A DNA stretch of 10,318 nucleotides from CAMDHY01 sp943372725 (GCA_943372725.1 CALRZT010000166.1:1-10318); one strand, 5' to 3'. Counted from the first letter of the stretch, positions 1-6,913 are shown. Numbers and translations: made by a program. The notes: a model not told the origin generated them from the sequence alone.

Positions 1-12
1 GGGCGCCAGCAT
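1..12 (-). CDS. Possible start of the next operon gene (cut by left edge)
   Basis: The last bases of ureG read TGATG on the minus strand, so an ATG shares one base with the ureG stop codon. It opens a frame reading Met-Leu-Ala-Pro before the window ends. Such TGATG junctions usually mark translational coupling to a following gene. The urease accessory gene ureD has not appeared elsewhere in the window and follows ureG in some alphaproteobacterial urease operons, so it is a reasonable guess. Four codons cannot identify it. Confidence 0.3.
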
Positions 13-668
13 CAGTCGCGGAACAGCACGGCCGACGCGATGGCGTCCGCCACGGCCTCGACGCCGGCGCCGGCCCGCAGATCGGTGGCGATCACCGGCT
101 TGCCCTGCCGCACGGCGCGGGCCTCGGCGAGCATGCGGTCGAGGTCGACGCCGACGTGCGGGGCGAGGTCGGTCTTGTTGACCACCAGCAGGTCGCAGCG
201 CACCACGCCAGGCCCCTTCTTGCGCGGGATGTCGTCGCCGCCGGCGACGTCGATGACGAAGATCCACCAGTCGACGAGGTCGAGCGAGAAGGTCGAGGCG
301 AGGTTGTCGCCGCCGGATTCGAACAGGATCAGTTCGAGCCCCGGGAAGCGGGCCTCGAGCTCGTCGCCGGCGACGATGTTGAGCGTCGGGTCCTCGCGGA
401 TGACGGTGTGCGGGCAGGCGCCCGCTTCCACCGCCGACACCCGCGCCGGATCGATCAGGCCAGAGCGGCGCAGCCGCTCGGCGTCCTCCGCGGTGACTAG
501 GTCGTTGGTGACGACGGCGAGGTCGACACCGCGGGCGGCGAGCGCCGGGATCAGGCGCTCGATTAGTGCCGTCTTGCCGGAGCCGACGGGGCCGCCGATG
601 CCGACGCGCGCCGCGGACGGCACGGCCTGGGCGGCTGTGGAGGCGAGCGAGAGCCGCATCGCGGTCAT
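12..668 (-). CDS. ureG: Urease accessory GTPase UreG
   Basis: UreG is the SIMIBI-class GTPase that powers nickel delivery to apo-urease in complex with UreF and UreD. The 218-residue product has the P-loop GPVGSGKT (26-33), the switch region with VVTND (52-56), the nickel-binding Cys-Pro-His motif (85-87) followed by IRED, the ESGGDNL motif (117-123) and the guanine-specificity motif NKTD (164-167). Length is slightly above the usual 200-210 because of a short N-terminal extension. The ATG at 668 overlaps the ureC stop (ATGA), which favours it over the second Met at 659. Small departures from common UreG are VEAGACPH in place of VETGGCPH and a divergent tail, in line with a urease block that is divergent as a whole. 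The same frame stays open back through ureC, but that part is out-of-frame coding shadow. The identification is very secure. Confidence 0.96.
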   Translation of the reverse strand: MTAMRLSLASTAAQAVPSAARVGIGGPVGSGKTALIERLIPALAARGVDLAVVTNDLVTAEDAERLRRSGLIDPARVSAVEAGACPHTVIREDPTLNIVAGDELEARFPGLELILFESGGDNLASTFSLDLVDWWIFVIDVAGGDDIPRKKGPGVVRCDLLVVNKTDLAPHVGVDLDRMLAEARAVRQGKPVIATDLRAGAGVEAVADAIASAVLFRD

Positions 669-2377
669 CGCAGCATGTAGCGCTGGGCGAGCGGCAGCAC
701 CGCCGCCGGCTCGCAGGTGGCGAGCACGCCGTCCACAAACACATCGAACGTCTGCGGGTCGACGCGGATGTCGGGACAGGCGTCGTTGAACAGCATGTCG
801 GACTTGCGAAGGGTGCGCGTGCCCGAGGCCGGCAGCAGCCGCTTCGACAGGCCGAGCGTTCCGGCGAGGCCGTTCTCGATCGCTAAGGGATGGACGAAGC
901 AGGCCGACAGCGCCGGCGCGGCGCGGCCGAAGGCGCCCCACTGTGGGCGCAGCATCACCGGCTCGCAGGTCATCAGCGAGGCCGCGCTGTCGCCCATCGC
1001 CCCCCAGGCGATGAAGCCGCCCTTGATGACGAGCTCCGGCTTGATGCCGAAGAAGGCCGGCCGCCAGACGACGATGTCGGCGAGCTTCCCGTCCTCCAAA
1101 GAGCCGATGTGATCGGCGATGCCGAAGGTGCGGGCGGCATTGATCGTGTACTTGGCGATGTAGCGGCGGATGCGGGCGTTGTCGCCGAAGCCCGGCCGGT
1201 CCTCCGGCAGGGACCCGCGCTGGTCCTTCATCTTCGAGGCGAGCTGCCAGGTGCGGCAGATCACCTCGTGGATGCGGCCCATGCCCTGGCTGTCGGAGCC
1301 GAGCATGGAGATCGCGCCGATGTCGTGCAGCACGTCTTCGGCGGCGATCGTCTGCGGCCGGATGCGGCTCTCGGCGAAGGCCACGTCCTCCGGGATCGCC
1401 GGATTGAGGTGGTGGCACACCATCGTCATGTCGAGGTGTTCGTCGAAGGTGTTGACCGTGTAGGGGTTGGTCGGGTTGGTCGACGAGGGCAGGCAGTGCG
1501 CCACGCCGGCGACGCGGATGATGTCCGGCGCATGGCCGCCGCCCGCCCCTTCCGTGTGGTACATGTGGATGGTGCGGCCGCCGATGGCCGCCAGCGTGTC
1601 CTCGACGAAGCCCGACTCGTTCAGCGTGTCGGTGTGGAGCTGCACCTGGAAGTCGAGCTCGTCGGCCACCGTTAGGCAGGCGTCGATGGTCGCCGGCATC
1701 GCTCCCCAGTCCTCGTGGATCTTCAGGCCCAGGCACCCGGTCTTCAGCTGCTCGACCAGCGAGGCCGGTTTGTGCGAGTTGCCGCGGCCGAGGAAACCGA
1801 AGTTCATCGGCCAGTGCTCGGCGGCCTGCAGCATCTTGCCGGTGTTGAACGGCCCGCCGGAATCGATGCCGACGGTGATCGGCCCGAGCGAGCCGCCGAG
1901 CATCGTCGTGATGCCGCTCGAAATCGCATGCTCGACGAGCCCGGCGGAATCGAAGTGGACGTGCACGTCGATCGCACCGGGCGTTGCGATCAGGCCCTCG
2001 CAGTCGCGCACCGTGGTGGCGGCGGAGACGATCAGGCGCGGGTCGACGCCGTCCATAGTGGCCGGGTTGCCGGCCTTGCCGAGCCCGACAATGCGGCCGT
2101 CGCGGATGCCAAGGTCGCCCTTGATGATGCCGAGCACCGGATCGATGACCAGCACGTTGCAGAGCAGGAAGTCGAGCGCGCCCTCGGCACTGGTGACCCC
2201 GGCAGCCAGCCCGATGCCGTCGCGCAGCGTCTTGCCGCCGCCGTGCAGGCACTCGTCGCCATAGATTGCGTGGTCCTTCTCGACGACGGCGATGAGCGAG
2301 GTGTCGGCGAGGCGGACGCCGTCGCCGACGGTCGGGCCATAGAGGGCGGCATAGTCGCGGCGGGGGATGACGGCCAT
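665..2377 (-). CDS. ureC: Urease catalytic alpha subunit UreC, divergent
   Basis: This is the dinickel amidohydrolase subunit that hydrolyses urea to ammonia and carbamate; 570 residues is the normal length. Nickel ligands and catalytic residues can be placed against Klebsiella UreC: His139 and His141 (HVH), Lys219 for carbamylation with His221 (KIHEDWG), His248, His274, flap Cys321-His322, Arg338 and Asp362. The offset from Klebsiella numbering is +5 before the 161-179 loop and +2 after it, so three residues are lost there. That loop reads GGSLGPITVGIDSGGPFN where ordinary ureases have GTGPAxGTxATTxTPG. The following SDSQAMGR motif is SDSQGMGR (Gly365). In known structures backbone carbonyls at these two positions contact urea. 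The ATG at 2377 follows the ureAB stop by two bases, with an AAGGGAG ribosome site. The stop overlaps ureG. The family assignment is certain; substrate identity is not. Confidence 0.95.
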   Translation of the reverse strand: MAVIPRRDYAALYGPTVGDGVRLADTSLIAVVEKDHAIYGDECLHGGGKTLRDGIGLAAGVTSAEGALDFLLCNVLVIDPVLGIIKGDLGIRDGRIVGLGKAGNPATMDGVDPRLIVSAATTVRDCEGLIATPGAIDVHVHFDSAGLVEHAISSGITTMLGGSLGPITVGIDSGGPFNTGKMLQAAEHWPMNFGFLGRGNSHKPASLVEQLKTGCLGLKIHEDWGAMPATIDACLTVADELDFQVQLHTDTLNESGFVEDTLAAIGGRTIHMYHTEGAGGGHAPDIIRVAGVAHCLPSSTNPTNPYTVNTFDEHLDMTMVCHHLNPAIPEDVAFAESRIRPQTIAAEDVLHDIGAISMLGSDSQGMGRIHEVICRTWQLASKMKDQRGSLPEDRPGFGDNARIRRYIAKYTINAARTFGIADHIGSLEDGKLADIVVWRPAFFGIKPELVIKGGFIAWGAMGDSAASLMTCEPVMLRPQWGAFGRAAPALSACFVHPLAIENGLAGTLGLSKRLLPASGTRTLRKSDMLFNDACPDIRVDPQTFDVFVDGVLATCEPAAVLPLAQRYMLR

Positions 2378-2379
2378 CC

Positions 2380-3072
2380 TCAGGCTCCCTTGAAGCCGGC
2401 GGCGCGGGCGCGGGCGAGCGCGGCCGGCAGGGCGTCCGGACCCGTCGCGCCGTCGGCGAGCGCGTTGAGGCCGGTCACCTCGCGCCGGCCGCCGAAGGCG
2501 ACGAGCGGGACCGTCTTCTCCACCCCCGGCTCGAAGCGCACGGCGGTGCCGGCGGCGATGTCGAGGCGCATGCCGAAGGCGGTCGCGCGGTCGAAGTCGA
2601 GCGCCTTGTTGACCTCGAAGAAGTGGAAGTGCGAGCCGACCTGGATCGGCCGGTCACCGGTGTTGACGACGGTGACGGTCGCGCGGGTCCGCCCGGCATT
2701 CAGTTCCACGTCGCCCTCGCCGGCGAGTACCGCGCCGGGCACCAGCGGGTCGGCGGCGGAGCCTTCGACCGGCCGGATCGGCTCGTGGACGGTGACGAGC
2801 TTGGTGCCGTCGGGGAAGACGCACTCGACCTGCAGGATCGGCACCATCGTCGGCACGCCGGCCATGACGTCGTCGGCGGTGAGGATCGCCGAGCCGAGGC
2901 CCATCAGCTCCGCCACCGTGCGCCCCTCGCGGGCGCCCTCGAGGATCTCGTCGGTGATGATGGCGACCGCCTCCGGGTGGTTGAGCTTCAGCCCCTTGGC
3001 GCGGCGCTTGCGGGCAAGTTCGGCCGCCGTGAAGATCGTCAGCCGCTCGAGCTCGGTGGGCGTCAGCAGCAT
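2380..3072 (-). CDS. ureAB: Fused urease gamma-beta subunit UreAB
   Basis: This is the structural non-catalytic subunit of urease, made as one 230-residue chain. Residues 1 to about 100 match the gamma subunit (UreA), with GLKLNHPEAVA near 27-37 and FPDGTKLVTVH at 86-96. Residues from about 110 onward match the beta subunit (UreB), with VPGA, the NTGDRPIQVGSHFHFFEVN block at 137-155 and GTAVRFEPG at 175-183. The C-terminal stretch (NALxD ... RAxxxGFxGA, 203-230) resembles the tail of Helicobacter UreA, which is fused in the same way. The ATG at 3072 is preceded by TGAGGTG, where the ureF stop codon is embedded in the ribosome-binding site, indicating coupling. ureC follows two bases downstream. 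Helicobacter-type fusion is known in a minority of bacteria, including some alphaproteobacteria. The two halves were identified by motif recall rather than a search. Confidence 0.96.
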   Translation of the reverse strand: MLLTPTELERLTIFTAAELARKRRAKGLKLNHPEAVAIITDEILEGAREGRTVAELMGLGSAILTADDVMAGVPTMVPILQVECVFPDGTKLVTVHEPIRPVEGSAADPLVPGAVLAGEGDVELNAGRTRATVTVVNTGDRPIQVGSHFHFFEVNKALDFDRATAFGMRLDIAAGTAVRFEPGVEKTVPLVAFGGRREVTGLNALADGATGPDALPAALARARAAGFKGA

Positions 3073-3081
3073 CGCTACACC

Positions 3082-3762
3082 TCAGTTGGAGAAGAGCCGC
3101 ACCTCGGCGGTGGCGTGGCGGGCGGCGGCGACGTCGAGGAGGGTGGCGAAGCTGCCGATCGGCTCGTCGTCGGCGACGGCGAGTGCGGCGAGCGGCGTGA
3201 TGGTCGCAAAACTCTCCGCCACCACCGCCTGCGCCTCGACGATGCCGATGCGGCCGAGGCGGACGGAGGCGGTGGCGAGGCCCTGCACCGCCGTGTAGGC
3301 CGACACCGCCACCGCCGCCTCCTCCGACAGCCCGGCGGCGCGCCACAGCGTCCCCTGCACGACGGCGAGGTGGCCGAGCATCCGGCCCGCCCGCATTGCC
3401 GCCTGCAATTCTGATGCGCCGGCAGTGCCGATGCGGGCGTGGGCGGCGACGAGGGCCGCTCCTTGCCGGCGCGAGCCGGTGCGCAGCGCCTCCACCAGCG
3501 TCGCCGCCTCCACGGCGGCGTCGATTGCGGCGAGCCGGTCGAGGTCGCCGGCGGCGCGGTAGGCGTGGACGAGGGCGACGCGGTCGGCGCTGCGCCAGCG
3601 GTGCTTCAGGTGCATCTCGACCAGCGCCGCGAAGCCCTCGCGCCCGTCGGCGGAGCCGAGCGCGACGGCGCCCTCGAGCCCGTTCGAGAAGGCGAAGGCA
3701 CCGCTCGGGAACGCCGTATCCGCCTGCCAGACGGCGGCGAGCAGGCCGGCCGCCGCGCTCAC
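3082..3762 (-). CDS. ureF: Urease accessory protein UreF
   Basis: UreF binds the apo-urease-UreD complex and recruits and regulates the GTPase UreG during nickel insertion. The 226-residue, mainly helical, Ala-rich product carries the family's N-terminal signature around residues 12-30, here WQADTAFPSGAFAFSNGLE against the usual SPALPVGAFSYSxGLE. The length is typical. The start is a GTG at 3762 that overlaps the ureE stop (GTGA), so translation is probably coupled to ureE. The stop codon TGA at 3084-3082 forms part of the ureAB ribosome-binding site. Placing ureE and ureF before the structural genes is unusual, because most operons put them after ureC. The identification is good, although UreF is a poorly conserved family. 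Confidence 0.9.
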   Translation of the reverse strand: MSAAAGLLAAVWQADTAFPSGAFAFSNGLEGAVALGSADGREGFAALVEMHLKHRWRSADRVALVHAYRAAGDLDRLAAIDAAVEAATLVEALRTGSRRQGAALVAAHARIGTAGASELQAAMRAGRMLGHLAVVQGTLWRAAGLSEEAAVAVSAYTAVQGLATASVRLGRIGIVEAQAVVAESFATITPLAALAVADDEPIGSFATLLDVAAARHATAEVRLFSN

Positions 3763-4223
3763 GCCGCCTCCTCGCCGGAGACGACCGAGGTCGCGACGCG
3801 GCGGTCCTCCATCAGTTCGCCGAGGCGTGTCGTGTATTGCTCGACCGGCGCCTCCAGCGCTACGAGCACCGCCTCGCCCTCGAAGCGGACGCGCCAGTGC
3901 AGGTTGCCGGCGTGGTAGCCGAGGGCGAGGGCGTCGGCGATCGAGCGCGGGGCGAGGCGCAGCCAGCGCTCCGCCTTGGCGCGCACGACGATGGCGCGGC
4001 CCGGCTCCAGCACCAGCACCGCGCCGTCATAGAGCTTCTGGTCGCGCGGCAGGGCGATGGTGAGCTCGGTGCCGCCCCGCGTCGTTGCCCTGAGCCGCCG
4101 GCGCGCCATGTCCTCGGTCGCCAGCGTCAGCTCGTCCACCGCCCCGTGGTGCTCGAGATGGTGGAGCCGCTCGTGGAGATCGGCCTCGAGGCGGCTGCCG
4201 ACGACGCTGTCGATGTGAAGCAT
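3759..4223 (-). CDS. ureE: Urease nickel metallochaperone UreE
   Basis: UreE supplies nickel to the UreG-UreF-UreD activation complex. The 154-residue protein has a UreE N-terminal domain (LPR near 58-60, DGAVL near 66-70) and the conserved metal-binding segment YHAGNLH at 103-109, equivalent to YHLGNRH in Klebsiella UreE, whose His binds nickel at the dimer interface. It lacks the C-terminal His-rich tail of Klebsiella UreE. It does have a cluster of five His residues at 17, 21, 22, 25 and 26. The ATG at 4223 starts where family similarity starts. No strong ribosome site precedes it; only a weak CGGA is visible. The frame remains open far upstream inside the hydrolase gene, but that is a shadow in the wrong frame. 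The stop overlaps the GTG of ureF. Confidence 0.9.
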   Translation of the reverse strand: MLHIDSVVGSRLEADLHERLHHLEHHGAVDELTLATEDMARRRLRATTRGGTELTIALPRDQKLYDGAVLVLEPGRAIVVRAKAERWLRLAPRSIADALALGYHAGNLHWRVRFEGEAVLVALEAPVEQYTTRLGELMEDRRVATSVVSGEEAA

Positions 4224-4270
4224 GACGATCCGGTGCTCGGGTTGGATGCGGGGAACGGCGACGGGCGGGC

Positions 4271-5290
4271 TCAGCTCGCGAGCAGCTCCTTCAGCTTGCC
4301 GTCGAGGAAGTCGACGTCGACCGGGTTGGTGCCCGGGCCGCCGGCGAAGTGGCCCCAGATCGACGGCACCGGGATAAGCTCGGCGTTCGGCATGTGGGCG
4401 ACCTCGAACTCCGAGTCCGCGACGGGGAAATAGAGGTCGGTCTGGCCGGGCATGACGTAGGCCTTCGCCTTGATCGCCCCCAGCGCCTTCTTGAAGTCGC
4501 CGCCATAGACCTCGTTGGCGCTGATGTCGCCGTTCTGCCAGGTCCACAGCATGGTCAAGAGGTTGTTCGCGTCCTTCGGCAGGAAGAAGCCTTCCCAGAA
4601 GGCGACGAGGAAGTCTTCCAGCGAAGAATAGCCGAGGGTCTTGAGGTCGAGCTCGGCGCGGTAGAAGTCCTGCGAGAAGCCCCAGCCGGCGTAGACGCGC
4701 GCCATGGCGCGCAGACCCTTCTCGGGCTTCGACTTGTACCAGCCATTGTCCCAGGCGGCGTCGGCCTGCAGGGCCGCCTTGACGCCTTCCAGGAAGACGA
4801 AGTTGTGGCGCGAGCACTTCGCCGAGCCGCAGAAGGGGGCGATCGTGTCCATCATGTCGGGGTAGAGCGCGCCCCAGTGGAAGGTCTGCAGCGCCCCCAT
4901 CGACCAGCCGGTGACGAGGCGGATGTGCTCGATGCCGAACTTCTCGGTGACGAGGCGGTGCTGGGCGCGGACGTTGTCGTAGGCCGTCACCAGCGGAAAG
5001 CGCGAGGCGTTGTAGGGCTCGGGCGTGTTCGACGGCGACGACGACAGCCCGTTGCCGATCATGTTCGGGATGATGATGAAGTACTTCGCCGGATCGAGCG
5101 CCCGGCCCGGGCCGATCAGCCACTCGTTGTCGTAGTGCTGGCCGGAATACCAGGTCGGGTAGACGATGACGTTATCCTTGGCGGCGCTCAGCGTGCCGAA
5201 GGTCTTGTAGGCGAGCTTGCAGCCGCGCAACGTCGCACCGCGCTGCAGGACGACGTCGCCGAGATCATGGATTTCATAGTCGAGGCTCAT
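4271..5290 (-). CDS. MetX-like alpha/beta hydrolase, substrate unknown
   Basis: The 339-residue protein belongs to the alpha/beta-hydrolase branch that includes homoserine O-acetyltransferase (MetX). Visible features are the family-typical block with NEWLIGPGRALDPAKYF at 55-71, the nucleophile elbow GWSMG at 128-132 with Ser130, a likely acid Asp285 in MPGQTDLYFP, and the likely base His314 in IWGHFAGGPG. No signal peptide is apparent, so it is probably cytoplasmic. The elbow is GWSMGAL rather than the usual GGSMGG of MetX, and there are no methionine genes nearby, so real homoserine acyltransferase activity seems unlikely. Position between a permease and urease genes suggests an esterase, amidase or acyltransferase acting on the imported substrate or on an acyl product of AmiE; this is inference. 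The ATG at 5290 has an upstream GGGGA about nine bases away. Genome annotation would often label it homoserine acetyltransferase, which I would treat with caution. Confidence 0.85.
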   Translation of the reverse strand: MSLDYEIHDLGDVVLQRGATLRGCKLAYKTFGTLSAAKDNVIVYPTWYSGQHYDNEWLIGPGRALDPAKYFIIIPNMIGNGLSSSPSNTPEPYNASRFPLVTAYDNVRAQHRLVTEKFGIEHIRLVTGWSMGALQTFHWGALYPDMMDTIAPFCGSAKCSRHNFVFLEGVKAALQADAAWDNGWYKSKPEKGLRAMARVYAGWGFSQDFYRAELDLKTLGYSSLEDFLVAFWEGFFLPKDANNLLTMLWTWQNGDISANEVYGGDFKKALGAIKAKAYVMPGQTDLYFPVADSEFEVAHMPNAELIPVPSIWGHFAGGPGTNPVDVDFLDGKLKELLAS

Positions 5291-5315
5291 TTTGCTTATC
5301 CCCAGTCAGGTGCAG

Positions 5316-5343
5316 GTGGCCCGCCGTGCATGCGGCGGGCCAC
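5316..5343 (-). other. Perfect 11-bp intergenic stem-loop
   Basis: On the minus strand GTGGCCCGCCG, a six-base loop and CGGCGGGCCAC form a perfect 11-bp GC-rich stem, starting 18 bases after the permease stop and ending 25 bases before the hydrolase start. No T-run follows, so it is not a standard intrinsic terminator. It could be a processing or mRNA-stabilising element that sets relative expression within the operon, or a weak attenuator. The base pairing is seen directly; the role is inferred. Confidence 0.7.
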
Positions 5344-5361
5344 GTCGATCGGGTTTGGGCC

Positions 5362-6690
5362 TCAGGTCGTTGCGAGCTTGCGGGCGCCGAAGGCGGAGAG
5401 CACCCAGTAGGCGATGCCGGCGACGATCATCGCCGAGAGCGCCGTCGACAGGCCGGGCATCATCTTCTCGACGACGAAGGCCACCGCCGAGCCGATCACC
5501 CAGGCGCCGAAGGCGGTCGGACGCCAGTCGGCCGAGGCTTCCACGCCGGGCCGGGCGATGAAGCGGTCGACCAGGATGATCGCCCCGATCGGCGGCACCA
5601 GGATGCCGAGCAGCGACAGCCACTCGATGAAGAAGGCCCAGACGTTGCCGGCGGCGACCACGATGCCGATGGCCCCGAGGATGACGGCGAGAAGCCGCAT
5701 GTGGCTGCCGACGATCCGCGACCAGCCGGTGGCGGCGTTGTAGAGGCAGTGCGAGCAGACCGAGCCGAGGTTGATGTAGAGGAACAGGAAGGCGAGCACC
5801 GACAGCCAGCCGATCTGCATGCTGTTCATGTAGCCGAACATGTTGTCAGCGCCGAACGGGTTGGCATCGGGAACCGCCAGCGCCGCCGTCATCACGCCGC
5901 CGACCAGCATGGCAACGAGGTTCGACACCGGGAAGGCGCTGAAGGTCGAGATCAGCGAGTGGGTCGGGTTCTTCGCCCACCTGTTGAAGTCCGCCGTCAC
6001 CGTGCCGGCGTCAATGAACAGCGCGATCACCACCGTCAACCCGACGCCCATCGACATCGAGGCGACGCCGTTGTTGCCGGCATAGGCAAAGATCGCGTCC
6101 CACGAGGTCGTCGCGGCGGCGTGACCGGCGACGAAGATGCCGAGCACCAGGAACAGCGGGATCGAGACGACACCGATCCAGTGCAGCCCCTTCACGCCGA
6201 CGAAGGTGATGGCGATGTAGAGGACGCCGGCGAGCACCGTCATCGCCACGTAGTTGAGGCCGTAGGTTGAGGAGACCAGCGCCCCGGTGATGCCGGTCTG
6301 CACGGCGTACCAGCCGAGCAGCAGGGTCGAGAGCAGGCCGGAGGCGAGGATGTAGCCCTTCTTGCCGAACACCTGGCTGGCGATCAGCGCGAAGTTCATG
6401 CCCGTCTTGGTGCCGAGGTAACCGAGCGCGCCCACATAGGCGAACATCACGAGGTTGCCGATGATCATGGCGATCAGCGCGTTCGTGAAGCCCATGCCCA
6501 GCACGAGGATCGAGCCGGTCATCGCACCGGTGATGATCATCGGGAAGCCGGCCCAGACCATCGTCACCGAGAACAGCGAGTGCCGCGCCGCCGCCGGCAC
6601 GGGCGTGTGTTCATATTCGGCACCGAGGATGAGATCGACCTGGTCTTCGGCCTGCTCCAGGCCGCCGTGCTTCGTCGCGTTGCCAGCCAT
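5362..6690 (-). CDS. NCS1-family permease (cytosine/purine/ureide type)
   Basis: This is an inner-membrane secondary transporter of the nucleobase-cation-symport-1 family, resembling CodB. The 442-residue protein has a short hydrophilic N-terminus (about 1-38) followed by around twelve hydrophobic segments, for example near 42-66, 70-92, 113-136, 148-166, 172-190, 213-229, 250-272, 294-310, 332-349, 356-376, 393-408 and 415-433. Family-like motifs are ADFNRWAK at 233-240, corresponding to DxxRYA in CodB, and PPIGAIILVD at 366-375. NCS1 members carry cytosine, purines, allantoin, hydantoins and related nitrogen compounds. No codA, allantoinase or hydantoinase is present, so the substrate may be an amide or a urea relative; this is inference. 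I chose the ATG at 6690 because a GGGG precedes it; the ATG at 6703-6705 would add five residues and lacks a ribosome site. Confidence 0.9.
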   Translation of the reverse strand: MAGNATKHGGLEQAEDQVDLILGAEYEHTPVPAAARHSLFSVTMVWAGFPMIITGAMTGSILVLGMGFTNALIAMIIGNLVMFAYVGALGYLGTKTGMNFALIASQVFGKKGYILASGLLSTLLLGWYAVQTGITGALVSSTYGLNYVAMTVLAGVLYIAITFVGVKGLHWIGVVSIPLFLVLGIFVAGHAAATTSWDAIFAYAGNNGVASMSMGVGLTVVIALFIDAGTVTADFNRWAKNPTHSLISTFSAFPVSNLVAMLVGGVMTAALAVPDANPFGADNMFGYMNSMQIGWLSVLAFLFLYINLGSVCSHCLYNAATGWSRIVGSHMRLLAVILGAIGIVVAAGNVWAFFIEWLSLLGILVPPIGAIILVDRFIARPGVEASADWRPTAFGAWVIGSAVAFVVEKMMPGLSTALSAMIVAGIAYWVLSAFGARKLATT

Positions 6691-6814
6691 AGCTGTACAC
6701 CCCATGTTGAGAGGAAGACTTTTGTGTCGCCAGTCCGGGTCGGCGCGCGTTCACCAGGGCGCGTGCTGTCCGGATACTCGTCTCGTTCAAGACGCTCGCC
6801 TGTCGGCGGGCGGG

Positions 6815-6840
6815 CCCGGGCATCCGTCACGCCACCCGGG
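6815..6840 (-). other. CCCGGG-armed hairpin in the permease leader
   Basis: CCCGGGTG pairs with TGCCCGGG through eight base pairs, six G-C and two G-T wobbles, enclosing a ten-base loop (GCGTGACGGA). It lies about 125 bases upstream of the permease start. The arms are seen directly; regulatory meaning is not established. Confidence 0.45.
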
Positions 6841-6885
6841 CGTCGTTCGTGTCGGCGCTTCCTCGCGACGCGGCACGGCGGCGGC

Positions 6886-6913
6886 GGCACCGGCGGCGAA
6901 CACCGCCGGCGCC
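6886..6913 (-). terminator. Hairpin after amiE, possible attenuator (no T-tract)
   Basis: Seven bases after the amiE stop codon, GGCGCCGGCGG pairs with CCGCCGGTGCC around a six-base loop TGTTCG, giving an 11-bp stem with a single G-T wobble. It is followed by GCC repeats, not a T-run, so it does not fit a classical rho-independent terminator. It may protect the 3' end of the urt-amiE transcript or partly terminate transcription before the permease. The structure is certain on paper; the function is inferred. Confidence 0.55.

Noticed and set aside
12..2252. A 746-codon minus-strand open frame that could suggest a large protein fused to UreG
   Set aside because: Only the last 218 codons match a family. 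The upstream part is Arg/Ala/His-rich, lies in another frame over intact ureC, and is a by-product of high GC.
1715..3298. 527-codon plus-strand open frame opposite ureC, ureAB and ureF
   Set aside because: No recognisable domain, biased composition, and it mirrors strongly conserved minus-strand genes. No plus-strand gene in the window has family support.
3759..5123. 454-codon open frame that would extend UreE through the hydrolase gene
   Set aside because: UreE homology begins at the Met encoded at 4223; the preceding stretch is a wrong-frame read of the hydrolase.
6720..6776. Partial resemblance to a guanidine-III (ykkC-III) riboswitch: CCGGAC and ACCCGG arms, a GCGCC segment and a nearby ACA-A-AG
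   Set aside because: The loop between the arms is about twice the expected length, and the 3' GGCGC needed for the pseudoknot is at best a GGCG in the wrong spacing. An Infernal scan would settle it; on sight it is not enough.
6886..6913. Calling a classical rho-independent terminator ending the operon after amiE
   Set aside because: No T-tract follows the stem, and the downstream genes have no visible promoter of their own, so read-through is more likely. It is listed only as a possible attenuator.
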